Assembly: GCA_009602725.1 (NCBI GenBank) | Contig: WELB01000337.1 | Location: forward strand, 1-30,080 | Length of the DNA stretch: 30,080 nucleotides | Direction: 5' to 3' | Source: Spirogloea muscicola | Lineage: Eukaryota > Streptophyta > Zygnematophyceae > Spirogloeales > Spirogloeaceae | Shown: positions 17,990-28,400 of the stretch, piece after piece | Position numbering within the stretch: position 1 is the stretch's first letter | Layout of the letters: every line of letters begins with the position of its first letter | Made by a program: the position numbers and the translations under genes | The notes under the pieces: model-generated | Databases searched by the model: none | Seen by the model: the letters and a program-made list of their open reading frames with translations, nothing else | What the model was told of the DNA's origin: nothing

Positions 17990-19888
17990 CGTCAGAAGAA
18001 AGAGCTCGCCCATTGAATGAACAAAGAACGAGAAGGGGGCCAGAGGAAGCCAGAGGAAGCGCTAAGAAACCAAAGCACACAAAGAAAGAAAGCAGCTACA
18101 AATTACTCAGTAACCCCTGCTAAGCAGCCGCAAATCAGAGAGGCTAGGGTCCTGGAAGTGGGTCCCCTGGACAGAGCCAGAGGCAGCAGCGAGGGCTCTC
18201 CCGGCACGAAGGTGCAGCGCACGGGCCATGGACCTCTGCAGCGAGACGGCCAAGCGCATGCGATACACTTGCGCCAGCGACCCGGCTGCAGGAAAGTCTA
18301 CCGGTTCACCATGGAAGCGACGGGCGATTGCGTGGCGGGCGAGCTGGTTAAGTAGCTCAAGCCACCGAGCGCCCAGTGCCCCATGGATGTCAATTGCCAA
18401 CGGGAAGAACTCGTCTTCCGGTGGATGGTCGGCGTACTTGATCTCTTTTGCCCGAGCGGCGCAGGCGACCGCATACCCAGCCTTGGTGGCAGACTGGGCT
18501 GGGTGGGAGCGGTCAAATGCGTCGGTAGTCACCACATCCAGAAGCAGACGTGGCCCGCCGGCCTGTGGGGTGGCCACCAGGTCGACGCGACGAGCGTGGA
18601 GACCGTCGGCCCTGGCCTGGAGCGGCATGACGCCGGAGTGCTCCGCTGCCACCGCGAAGCCAGCCTCCACCAGGATGCTGTGCATCGCGTCCCGGAGGCG
18701 GTCGTGGGCCGCCGTCCTCTCGCCGCCATGGGAACAGCGCAGGACGTGAGCAGCCAGCTCGCCAGGCTTGGCCCCTCGCTCGCCACACTGGCATTGACGC
18801 ACGCCCTGGAGGCATGGAGGCGGCAGCCCCAGGAGCCGGTGGACGGCAGTGCGAAACACCTCATCTGGGAGGGTCAGGGCGTCAGTGATGGGGAGTGCCT
18901 GGAGCCACGCCGCTGCCCCCGGGGAGGAGGCCGAATGTAGTCTCGCGCGCCCGCGCAGGTCAGCCTCAGGAAGCTGCAGCACGGCGGTGGTGTAGGCGGC
19001 CTTGTCGACGACGGCCGCGAAGCGCGCTTGGACGCGCAGGTCAGCGGTGTGCGCGAGGTGCGCAAAGGAGACCGCCTGGCCGGCCATGTCGGGGTGCGCC
19101 GCGAGCAGCTCCTGGTGGGCGGTGCGAAGCGCCACCTGGAACGGCAGCGCGCCTTTGTCCACCTCCACCACCGCCTGCTCCAGTGCACGCCGGCCATGGA
19201 CCATGAAGCGCTGAGCCACGGAGGCGGCAGTCTGCGCCCAGCTGCCGAGGTATGCAGCCCGGCATGAGCGGACGAGCGGGCGCAGGCCGAGACCCCCGTG
19301 GCTGATGGGTAGCGCCGCCTGGTGGATAGCGGCTGGCGACTGGGGGAAGCCCTGGTGGCGGACCAGGGCCGCCAAGCTCGCCACCATGCCCGCGTCGAAA
19401 GTCGCGTACGCCGCCAATGCCTCTGGGGACGGCGGGGTGGCCCGCGTCAAGTACTGGGGCCGCTGCCCGATGGCCTTGGTCAGCATGGCCAAGGACAGCT
19501 GCATATCCTCCAGCTCGGGGAGCCGGGCCGCGGGCTGAAGGTGCTCCGCGAGGCGGGCTCGCAGCTGCCCCTCCACGAAGGCTGGCGTGCCGATGGGGAC
19601 TCCCAGGAGGGTGAAGCCGTCTGCCGGAGTCCGGCAGCCCGGGGGCAGCGCCAGGGTGGGTAGGATCACGCCAGGGGACCAAGCCGCGCACTTCGCCGGC
19701 CGGATGGTCAGGCCGAGGGTGGCCAGCTGCTGCGTGAAAGTAACGAAGGCCGCCGCCACGTCTTCCGGAGGGCCGACAATGGTGGTGTCGTCCGCGTAGG
19801 TGGGAAGAAAGGGGGACCGATGCAAGCGAATCCTCTGTTCTTTCTTTCTGTTCATGCAGAGCTAGTGCAAAAAGTGGGGCTACATTAC
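17990..19888 (-). mobile_element. Non-LTR retrotransposon: partial reverse transcriptase, zinc-binding motif and endonuclease-like domain
   Basis: The minus-strand frame 19855-18107 carries the reverse transcriptase catalytic motif PTYADDTTIVG, then GLTIRPAKCAAW (palm/thumb region), a long connection, a CxC...HxxxC motif (CQCGERG...AAHVLRC) and a C-terminal domain with ARRVDLVATP, LLLDVVTTD and AKEIKYADHP. That domain resembles the restriction-like endonuclease of R2-type elements, which nicks target DNA. The end is SLSDLRLLSRGY and a stop; a tail box and a degraded end box follow to about 17990. Upstream, NVAPLFALALHE at about 19885-19850 looks like the preceding RT motif (family GPLLFALALH) in another frame, so this copy is frameshifted and truncated near 19888, and likely inactive. 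A Dualen/RandI-type algal element is possible. Confidence 0.85.
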
Positions 19889-19929
19889 ACGAAGCCATAT
19901 GCTAAGGTGGCTAAGGTAACAGTGTGACC

Positions 19930-19965
19930 CTTAGTACCCACGAGTGAGCACATGTAAATCCGACA
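19930..19965 (-). repeat. Retrotransposon terminal peptide copy
   Basis: The minus strand encodes SDLHVLTRGY followed by TAA, an element end of the TRGY subtype lying just upstream (5') of the large element copy. No hairpin tail is attached on its 3' side, where the large element's truncation point lies about 45 bases away. This is consistent with the large copy having inserted near an older element end. Confidence 0.6.
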
Positions 19966-21129
19966 ACTTGAGGCGCCGGACAAGGAGAGGATACCGGGAC
20001 GCGGCTTAACAATGGTCGTGTATTTGGAAGGCCAGCCATGATGTTTGGACAAGGTCCAAGGGAAGCCCCAGCACGAAAAAGCAGAACATTCAGCTGAAGT
20101 AGTGGCTGCTACTCAAAGCCAGACTGATGATCACTGGCCACCAGCTGCAAGTTGGCGTGTCTAGTAGCAGGAGGAGCACTCTTCAGCCCTGACAGTCGCA
20201 GTTGTTGGCCCTGCATCGAGGCTCTTATGGGCGCCGGCTTCATGGGCAAGCGACCCCTGCCAGCCCACCGCGTCCTCGGAAAGTGACCCCCTTTATTGCA
20301 GGGAGCCTGCGCTTCGCGAGACAACCTGAAACAAGTGCGTCACTGGTCTCCTCTGTTGCAGCCAGAGCTGCCGCCTCGAGTCAAGCGTGTTGGACGAGGG
20401 AAAAAATGGCGGCGGCTGCAAGTCACAGCCAGTGCAGAAACAGAGAAGTGCGTGCCCCCGAGCAGAGATGACTGCAAGAAGGCCATCTCTCAGCAAGAAT
20501 GCCTTCATAGAGAGGCGTAACAAAGAGTCGCCACGCGAACTCAAGTACAAACGGCAACAGCGGATGAGCTGATGTTGCTCTTAGCTGCTATGCATCCATG
20601 TGGATGAGCTTTTCTCAATGCCGGGCGCCGGCTGCTGCTCTGGGGAGAGCCTCGCTCCCACTTACACGAGATGGACGCCTGGCCCTGCCACACAGGAGGA
20701 AATGACATAGTAGCTCGGGCTGCTTTGCCGGCAGCCCCGCGGTAAGTCTCCGACAGCTTAGTGGAGCTCGAGCCCCCCGTGATCGAGCTTGTCGACAAAT
20801 CGCAGTCCCCCTGGCCGCCCCCCCCTCCCCGGTGGCATATCGACGGTGTTACCAGGCGCCTCTCCCACTCTCCCTCCCACCTACTTGAGTCACCCCCATT
20901 TCCACCCCCCTCCCCGCCCGGGCCGTGAAACGCGGCGCCTCCCACGCCCACGCCGCCGCCGCTACCGCCGCCGCCTCCGACGCCGCCCTTTGCGGCGCCC
21001 GCTCGCGCCGCGCAGCGCGGGCGGCGCTCGCCGGGTGGAGTCTCCCCCGGATCCGGAGCGCGATTGGGGGCTCCAGATCTGGCGCCGCCGCTGCCCGCGG
21101 CGTCTCGCCGGTGAGCGCCGCAGGCGAGG
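19966..21129. other. Interval without a recognised gene, upstream of the transporter
   Basis: From 19966 to about 20780 I find no recognisable coding exon on either strand. From about 20780 to 21129 the sequence becomes C- and CCGCC-rich and is probably the promoter and 5' untranslated region of the nucleotide-sugar transporter. The long minus-strand frame here is an antisense shadow of that GC-rich stretch. Confidence 0.5.
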
Positions 21130-24100
21130 ATGGTGAAGGAAGGCGCGGCCCCCGCGCGGTCATGGAGGGAGGCAATCGCCTCGCGCCTGCCGTCAGACCC
21201 GAAAGTCGTGTTCATCGCCCTCGGTTACTGCCTCTCCGCAAGGTGAGGGTTGATCAAACTCGAAGTCCTCATCCCTCCTGTGCACTGTGCTTTGCTGTGC
21301 GCTTCCGGCTCGTCCTTGAGGCGACAGATCCCGTCGCTCCAAGGGCAAGATGAACTGCGGACTCCGGGTAGCTCCTCTTCTACGAGCCACTGCGGCAGCA
21401 TTCCCCACTGATTGCTAAGGCTGTATCTAGCCTTGTCGGTCGTCGTGTCTCAAAATGGTGGTCTGTCGCGTGCGGATCTTGGCTGAGGGATCGTCTCGGT
21501 CGAGGGATCGTCTCTGCGGCTTGGTGATGATTGCTATTGCATTGCTCCTCAGCCTGCTGGCGATCATCAACAAGTGGGCCATCATGGTCTTTCCCTATGC
21601 TGGGAGCCTGACAGCTCTGCAGGTACTCATATCTACTGTGCTCTTCCATTTGCCAGCCTCCTCTGACAACCTCTGCTCAGATTATGAATGGAGTCTTGGT
21701 GCAGATATGCACTGGTGCGTGGTTGTCAAGGTTTGAATCAATGTGAACCTGCTGCAGTTGGATACTCCACCTGGTCATCTGTAATGCAAGAGATTTCTGC
21801 TAGTCCCAGCACAACTTTCTGATACTGACTTGCAATGCATGACCAAGTGCAGTATGTAACAAGCTTCACAGTGGTCTTCGTCCTTAACAAGCTCGGCTTC
21901 CTGGAGGCTGATCCTTTAGGTGAGATACCGACAGGGCCAGGTTGGCCTGGACAATCTGTTATGATGCAGAGGAGAGTGCAGTCCTCGCTTTTGTGACACT
22001 ATTTAGCAAACATTGTCAAGCAGAGAGGGTTGTGAGCTCAGCGCAGCCAGAGATTTGAAGCAAAGGCAGCTATGTATGCATGACATGCCTCGCAGGAGAC
22101 ACTCAAGTCCGTCACTCAAACAAAACATTGTGTTCCTCAGCATCATACTCATATGATTGTATCGTTTCTGAGCGTACACAGATGATGTTCCTCGCCATAT
22201 CTTCCCAAAGCCTTGTAGCCTTCCCATTAGTGGATTGCCTTAGTGATTCACGTCCGTAGACAGCAGATGACCCAAGTCTAGCGCATGAGTAGCCTTCCTG
22301 CCCCATCTGTGTGGCTGCACAAGCTTCTTCTGGCTATGCATGTGATCTTGACTGGGCTCATTCTGATGGTTTCTGCAGACTTGAAGCTGATGCTCAAGTT
22401 CCTTCCAGCCGCACTTATGTTCTATCTTAGCATTTTCACCTGCACGGAACTGCTGCTGCATGCAAATGTGGACACTTTCATAGTCTTCCGCTCAGCAGTG
22501 CCCATCTTTGTAGCTCTTGGCGAGACTTTCTTCTTGAAATCAGTGAGTCCAGTGCTTCGTATGTGTGAGGCTGGAAGCCATACGTCTCAAGAAGTAGTGT
22601 TGCAGCTTGTGACCTGCTGTTTGCAGATTGACCTGACTTGCGAATTTGAGCTGGTCATCTTGGGCCCAGCCTTCTCTGGGGCAATCAGCCTAAGCACCAC
22701 TCAATTGCTAGTTGTGTGCAACTCTTGCAGCCTTGGCCTAGCTTGACGACATGGACATCCTTGCTGGTGATTGTTGGGGGCTCCATCACATACGTCTACA
22801 ACGACTCTGAGTTTACCATCGATGCCTACTCTTGGGGAGTTGCTTATTTGATCAGCATGTCTGTGGACTTTGTCCTCATTAAGGTGCGAGGTGCAAGCCG
22901 ATGCTCATATGTCAAAGTCAGGTGCAGCCCCTTAATGAGAACACCACAAGGTTTGCCTAGGGCACTTAGAGATGTGGAGGTGGCGTGCTCTTCTTACTGG
23001 TGTCGTGCTAAGTTACCTAAGCTACTTGAGATGTTATAAGGATGTCAATTTGCAGAATAGTTAACTATGCTTCTTGCAGACGTCCTTGCTCTTCAAGCTG
23101 AAGCGCTATGCTATTGCGAACCATGGATTGTGACCACATATAACACATGTTTAATTACGATCCCCCCTCCGGATGTTGCAGCACATTGTGATGACCATTG
23201 GGCTAAATACCTGGGGCCTTGTCCTTTACAACAATCTTGAGGTTAGTTGACACCATTTGAGGTGTTTCACAAGCTGAGGAAATTTTAGGATAAGGGCATG
23301 ATGCAGACAAGAGGCAAAGACCTTTATTGTTAACAAAAGAAGTGGGTCAATGTCGTCAAGGTACAGTATGCAGAAGCGGCTCAGGTCTCCTGACAGCTCA
23401 TCTATCAAAGCTGGAAGATTGTTCAGGCATTTGTCATTCTTCTGGCTAATGCCTGAAGAACCTTCCAGCTGTTGAAGCACGAGCTTGCTGAACACCTGAG
23501 CCGTTCCTGCATGATGTACCTCGACGACCCTTTCGAAAAGTGCATCACTGAGCACTGGTTGTCAACTGGCTTGTCAGCATCTGACGCTCACCTCAATAAT
23601 GCAATGGCAGGCACTTATCATATTTCCGCTTCAGCTCTTAATCACAGGAGAGGGCAATCAGTTGCAGGCTGACTCCCTCAATACAGTAGGCATTTCAACC
23701 CTGTAAATCACCTTCTTCAAAAGGACCAGACTCCTTTCTCAAGATAGTACATGCTAGGTAAGCAAGCATCTGAATTTTGACTTGACAATTCACCCATTGA
23801 TCCTTGATGGCCACAGACCAAGACAGATGGGTGGATGTCAATGGGAGTCATCCTGCCTGTGGGCCTTTCCTGTGCATTTGGCTTAGCAATCTCCTTCTTC
23901 GGGTTCTCGTGCCGGCGGGCCACCTCTGCCACAGGTAAGCCGCGACACCATGCACACCCTGGGAATCCCTACCTTAATGGTAGGTCCCGTGAGCCAGGCA
24001 AGGACTGGGAAATGATGACAGGAGAAAAAGATATTGCCACTTGACAAGGTGTCACACCTGAAAGCGCAATGTATGACTGACGTGGTTAGCTAATCACTGG

Positions 24101-24344
24101 CTACGATTGATATTTAGGAGGACTGACTTGCTGTTCATGCTACTATGCAGCATTCGTTGTGCTGGGAGTTGTCAACAAGTTGCTAACTATAGTCATCAAT
24201 CTGGCGGTCTGGACCCACCATGCTTCGACATTGGGCACAGTTGGCCTCTGTGTCTGCATTCTCGGAGGAGTGCTTTACCAGCAATCCACTGTGAAGCCCA
24301 AGGCAAAAGTACCTGTCGAGGATGAGAAGCCCAGTAAAAGTTAG
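21130..24344 (+). CDS. Nucleotide-sugar transporter, GONST3/GONST4-like (Golgi)
   Basis: Nine exons keep one frame: 21130-21242, 21553-21622, 21681-21730, 21864-21919, 22379-22542, 22731-22883, 23182-23241, 23817-23934 and 24151-24344 (325 residues). The protein belongs to the drug/metabolite transporter superfamily; plant GONST proteins move GDP-sugars into the Golgi. Motifs are INKWAIMVFPYAGSLTALQ, LLHANVDTFIVFRSAVPIF, YSWGVAYLISMSVDFVLIK, LNTWGLVLYNNLE, FGLAISFFGFSCRRATSATA, VLGVVNKLLTIVINLAVW and LGGVLYQQST, with many hydrophobic membrane segments. The start is the ATG of MVKEGAAPARSWREAI. The junction into exon 4 is uncertain. About 25-30 residues that follow YNNLE in relatives (a membrane helix with a Pro-Leu/Val-Glu motif) were not found in the 575-base intron, yet the frame holds without them. 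The substrate cannot be told from sequence. Confidence 0.8.
23352..23528. repeat. Long intronic inverted repeat (hairpin with about 80-base arms)
   Basis: The left arm 23352-23431 and the reverse complement of the right arm 23448-23528 align over their whole length with about four in five bases identical. The loop is only 16 bases (23432-23447). Innermost bases pair well (CAGGCATT / AATGCCTG, and AGCTGGAAG / CTTCCAGCT), and the outer 35 bases have about five mismatches. Weaker symmetry may extend outward. It lies in the intron between transporter exons 7 and 8. The right arm is open when read on the minus strand, while the left arm has a stop. This could be a small-RNA precursor or the relic of an inverted duplication. 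Confidence 0.75.
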
Positions 24345-25468
24345 ACTGTAGGATAGAATGTGCTTTGCCTATCACCTCCCACCCTCTCTGCGCACTGAGC
24401 AAAGGAGAAGCTTGCTTGGATTAGGATTCTCTGCAATTGGAGATTGATTATGATGCACATTTGACCAGGCTAATCTCCCAAATGGAGTGTATGGTGATCT
24501 CTCCAATGGAAAATAGGGGCTGGCATGTGTGCTGTGAGCGTGGAGTGCGTGGCTCTGCCGCGTGCAATTGTGTGGCTTCATCCTTGCAGCTGTGTGGGCT
24601 CCTGGCGGGCTCCCAAGTGAGCTCCTGTCAGACTGTGTGCACAAGTCATGGGGGCCGGCCAAATGTGCAGTGCAGGTGCAGCTTGCCAGAACAGGCAATC
24701 ACGCAAGGACGGTGTCATACCGAATTGCAGCTCTGCCCAGTCAGTGGCTTTCTCTCATGTAAAGCAGCTGTACCGTTGAGAGCCAAGTTATCTGTGGTGG
24801 CTCAAAGCACCAAGCCTGAAGTACGCATGCAAGCCGCTATTCGTCGTGCTCTCTGCCACTGTAGTGCTTGTGACTACACAAAGTGATGATGCTTGAGCCA
24901 TACCGAGAACATGACAAGGAAAGCCGCAGAGATTAGCCAGAAGAGGGACTACAATCAGGCAAAGGCCGGTGGCATGGCATGCTTGAGCAGTTAAGCGCCA
25001 CGATTGGCATGCATACAGTGAGTCTAGCCTGGAGAGCACAATCAAGAAGGCATTGCCATGGAATAGCCTTCGAATTAGCCTTTGATTTCTCTTCTGTAAG
25101 AAAATTCCGACCGCTCAAGGCCCCACAGTAAGATATGAGATCTCTTAGCGAAGCACTTAAGAGAGGCAACTAGACCTGTGTACCGATGCTGTGCTGGCGC
25201 CAGAGCCAGCCCCGGCCAGCCCCGGCCACTGTTGCATGCAGCCCCTCTCCGACAGGCATGGCTTCCTGTAGGTAGCGAACCGGGGTACCCATGAACTACA
25301 TGCCACCTGATTCTTGGAGGGGGCTCCTCATAGCATAGCACTGGTTTTTAAGAATGTGGGGTCATGCAGCACTGGCCAGCACTACAGAAGAAAGGCCTGC
25401 TTTCTAAGCAGGTTCCCAGCGCGCAATGCTTCCTCAAGCAAGCCACCTGCCTCAAGCAAGGTGTTACG
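24345..25468. other. Intergenic interval between convergent genes
   Basis: This region lies between the ends of the plus-strand transporter and the minus-strand pTAC3-like gene. No open frame here resembles a known protein, and none connects to another by plausible splicing. A short tandem GGCCAGCCCC duplication is present near 25202-25226. Confidence 0.5.
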
Positions 25469-28400
25469 TTACCCCAGCGCCCTACGGTGCTCAGCAGGCG
25501 GTGTCAAGGCGCCAGCTGGGTCAGGCTCCAAGCCCCGCCGCGCCGACAGTACACGGTCGAGGAGGTCGCTTGGTGGTCGCACACGTGCGTCCTCCATCTC
25601 TGCCACCACGGCAATCGCGGCATCCTTCTCGCCCTGCTCCAGGCAGAGGTCCACAATCTCCACATACATCTTGCTGCAACACCAGATGGGGCCGCATGGC
25701 AGCAGGTTTAGTGAGGAGTAGCAGCTCCTTCACGTACGGCCTTAATCATCAGAAGCCTGCTTGTGGCCATGAACTGGTTCTTAAGAAGATTACAAAACCA
25801 GGACTGAGGACTACCACATGTGCTATCAGTCTCGCCAGATGTGCTTCATCTTCATCAAAGATACGAACGGCATCTTCAAGCCGGGCCCCTCAGCAGAGAA
25901 CTATGACGACACAAGCACAAGGTCTTGAGAGGGCTGTCCATACACGCCAAATACGTAGTTGAGGCGGTGACATTGCTGGACGAGGGACACGATCGCGTCC
26001 GGGCGCGGCACCCGCATGGCTGCGCGCGTCAGCATGCCCATGTCGCCCTCTGTGGGTGTGCCCCCCAGCTCCACAACCTGCACAGACGCTTCACCAGAGT
26101 ACATTGCACTCCACTGCCAACTGATTGGGGCATGTCTTGTAGTGGTGAACTTCGGCCTTGAAATTATGGGACGGGGCTCACCTGGCTCAAGATGCGGAGG
26201 GCAAGGTCGAGCTCCGCCACTGCAGTCCACCGTGCCGGCTCCCGCTCGCGCAGCTCCTTCTCCCAGGCCCAGCCCCACGCATCGGCGATTGTGTACAGCT
26301 CCTCGACACTGAGCAGGTTGTCGCGCTTGAGGATCGCCACCTTCTCCTCCAGCGTCAGGTCCAGCCACTCACCCTCCCGCTTTTTTGCCTGCTCTTTGGC
26401 GACCTGCACAAGATCTAACAAGTGTCAAGGGACATTGGACATCGCATCAAGCTCAAAATTACACAACGGTGCAAGTATAAGGAGCTCCTATGCTTGGGCA
26501 AACGTACACTCATATCCTTCTACCGACTTGAGCATCGAGAATACAAGTCCTGTCAAGTGAAACGAGGCTCCACAGATTTCTAATTATGGAAGAGCTAATT
26601 ACTAAAGACACCAGCCCTGGCTTTACGGCTTCCATCTACATTTCAGACTCAGGCGTTCAGTATCAACCAGGGTTTGATTCTCTGCAAATGTGAGGGTGAT
26701 CTGCAGTTCACACTGCATCAATGACCTGCCTGATGTGGTACATCAACCATGTGACACTGTTGGGTCTGCGCCGCGGTTGAAGCCTCACCTTCTCCTCCGC
26801 TGGGCTGCTGATCGTCCTGGCAAGCTTGACGGTTAGCATCTCCGGCGGCTCCTCGCCTTCGTCAGCCTCAGCCTCACCCTCTTCCTCCTCGTCCTCCTCG
26901 TCCTCGTCCTCGTCAATGGCGTCATCGCTGTCGTCGTCCACCGCCACTGTGTCCTCACTTTCGTCGACCTCGGCGTCCGAGAGCAGCGCATCCAGCTCTG
27001 TGCCCTTGTCCTCCTCCAGCACCGCCGCCGTCGCTGCCTCCGCAGCCGCCTTGGCAGCCAAGCTCCTTGCTGCCTCCTCGTCCTCGGCCTCCGCGAGGCT
27101 CCTCTTCCAGAAATCCACACCATCGTTCTTCAGGTCTAGGCGAGCAAGCAACACATCCACCTCGTCGTCCGCCTGAACAGAAAGACCAAAGGCTTGATTA
27201 TGACCTCGTTATATAGGGGCAGAGATTGTAAAGCCTCATAAATGCTGACTAGAGGACCAACCTCTTCACATTCTGATTCCTATACTTAAAGCAGAGGGCA
27301 CTTCTTCAGGAAACCCAAAGGATGGCCAGAAAGTGAGCTACTGAGGGCTTGTTACGCTCATATCTTTACGACTTCAAGCTCAAAGGCCCTCCGCTTTGCC
27401 CACCTGAGTTTCCTCCTCGCGCTGCGGCGGGATCCAGAGCGGGCGGCCGCGCGCGCGGTTGATGCGACGCGCCTTCTGCACGCGCTGGTACAGCAGCGGG
27501 CGCGTGCCATCGGTTGGCAGGCCTTGCGCCGCCAGCTCCTCCTTGAGCTCCTGCACCAGCATCTTGGACGCTGCCTTGGGCTTGCGCGCCAGCTCCTCGC
27601 GCTCGCCTGCCGTCTCCTTGCGCAGCCGCTCCACGACGCGCCGGAGCGTCTCCTCCGTCGCGCCCTCCCCGAGCGCCCGCACGCCCTGTGGCAAGCCCAC
27701 CGCTGCAGCTGTCAGGGGCCTCAGGACGAGATTTCATTATCATCAACCGATATCAATAATAAGTAATTGGCAGGCCGTGTTGTTGTTACAGTGGGCTGCA
27801 GGCCCAGGCAGCACCTGCAGCTTGAGCTTGCGGATGAGCTTGAGGCTGTAGATGCGGCGCTCCTCGTGGCAGAACTGCTTGAAGCTCTGCTCCTTGGGTG
27901 CCACGGTTGCAAAGCCCTCCGCATCCGGCTGGCGCTCCCGGTGCAGTGAGCGCTTGCGCGTGCCCGTCAACCCGCCTTCAGCGTAGTACCTGCTCAGAAA
28001 CTCCAGTCCTATCTTATCCATCGGAACTAACGTATTCTGCGCAGCTGGTGCCATGACAATTAGCTGACGGCTATCACCAATTAGGACCAGGTCACAAGAT
28101 ACGCCAGAGCCTTCCGCTCACTCGAGCACGCGGCAGCGCAGGTCAAGCTTGGCCCAACGTGGGCCTAGATCAATCGTCAAAGTGGGCTGAGGTCTAAGCT
28201 CTAGAAAAGTGTTTTAAGTCCTTGATCTTGAGACAACATGATCCCTAAGCCGAAAAACTGGGGGGCCGCGGGGGATATGGAGAGCGAGGTGGCAAGCGGG
28301 ATGGCGTCAGACCTGGCAACGTAGTCGATGCTGTACCCGAGGTCTGCCTCCTTCTTGATGGGCTCGATCCACGAGCTGACGAGCGAACGGCCCTTGCTGT

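Noticed and set aside
20541-21215. 224-codon minus-strand frame rich in Gly and Ala
   Set aside because: It is antisense to the GC-rich 5' region and first exon of the transporter and shows no domain.
23460-23672. Plus-strand open frame in the transporter intron as the missing membrane exon
   Set aside because: The predicted residues are charged and polar, lack a membrane helix and overlap the inverted repeat.
26826-27176. Plus-strand poly-Ser open frame of 116 codons
   Set aside because: It is the antisense image of the acidic Asp/Glu tract in the pTAC3-like protein.
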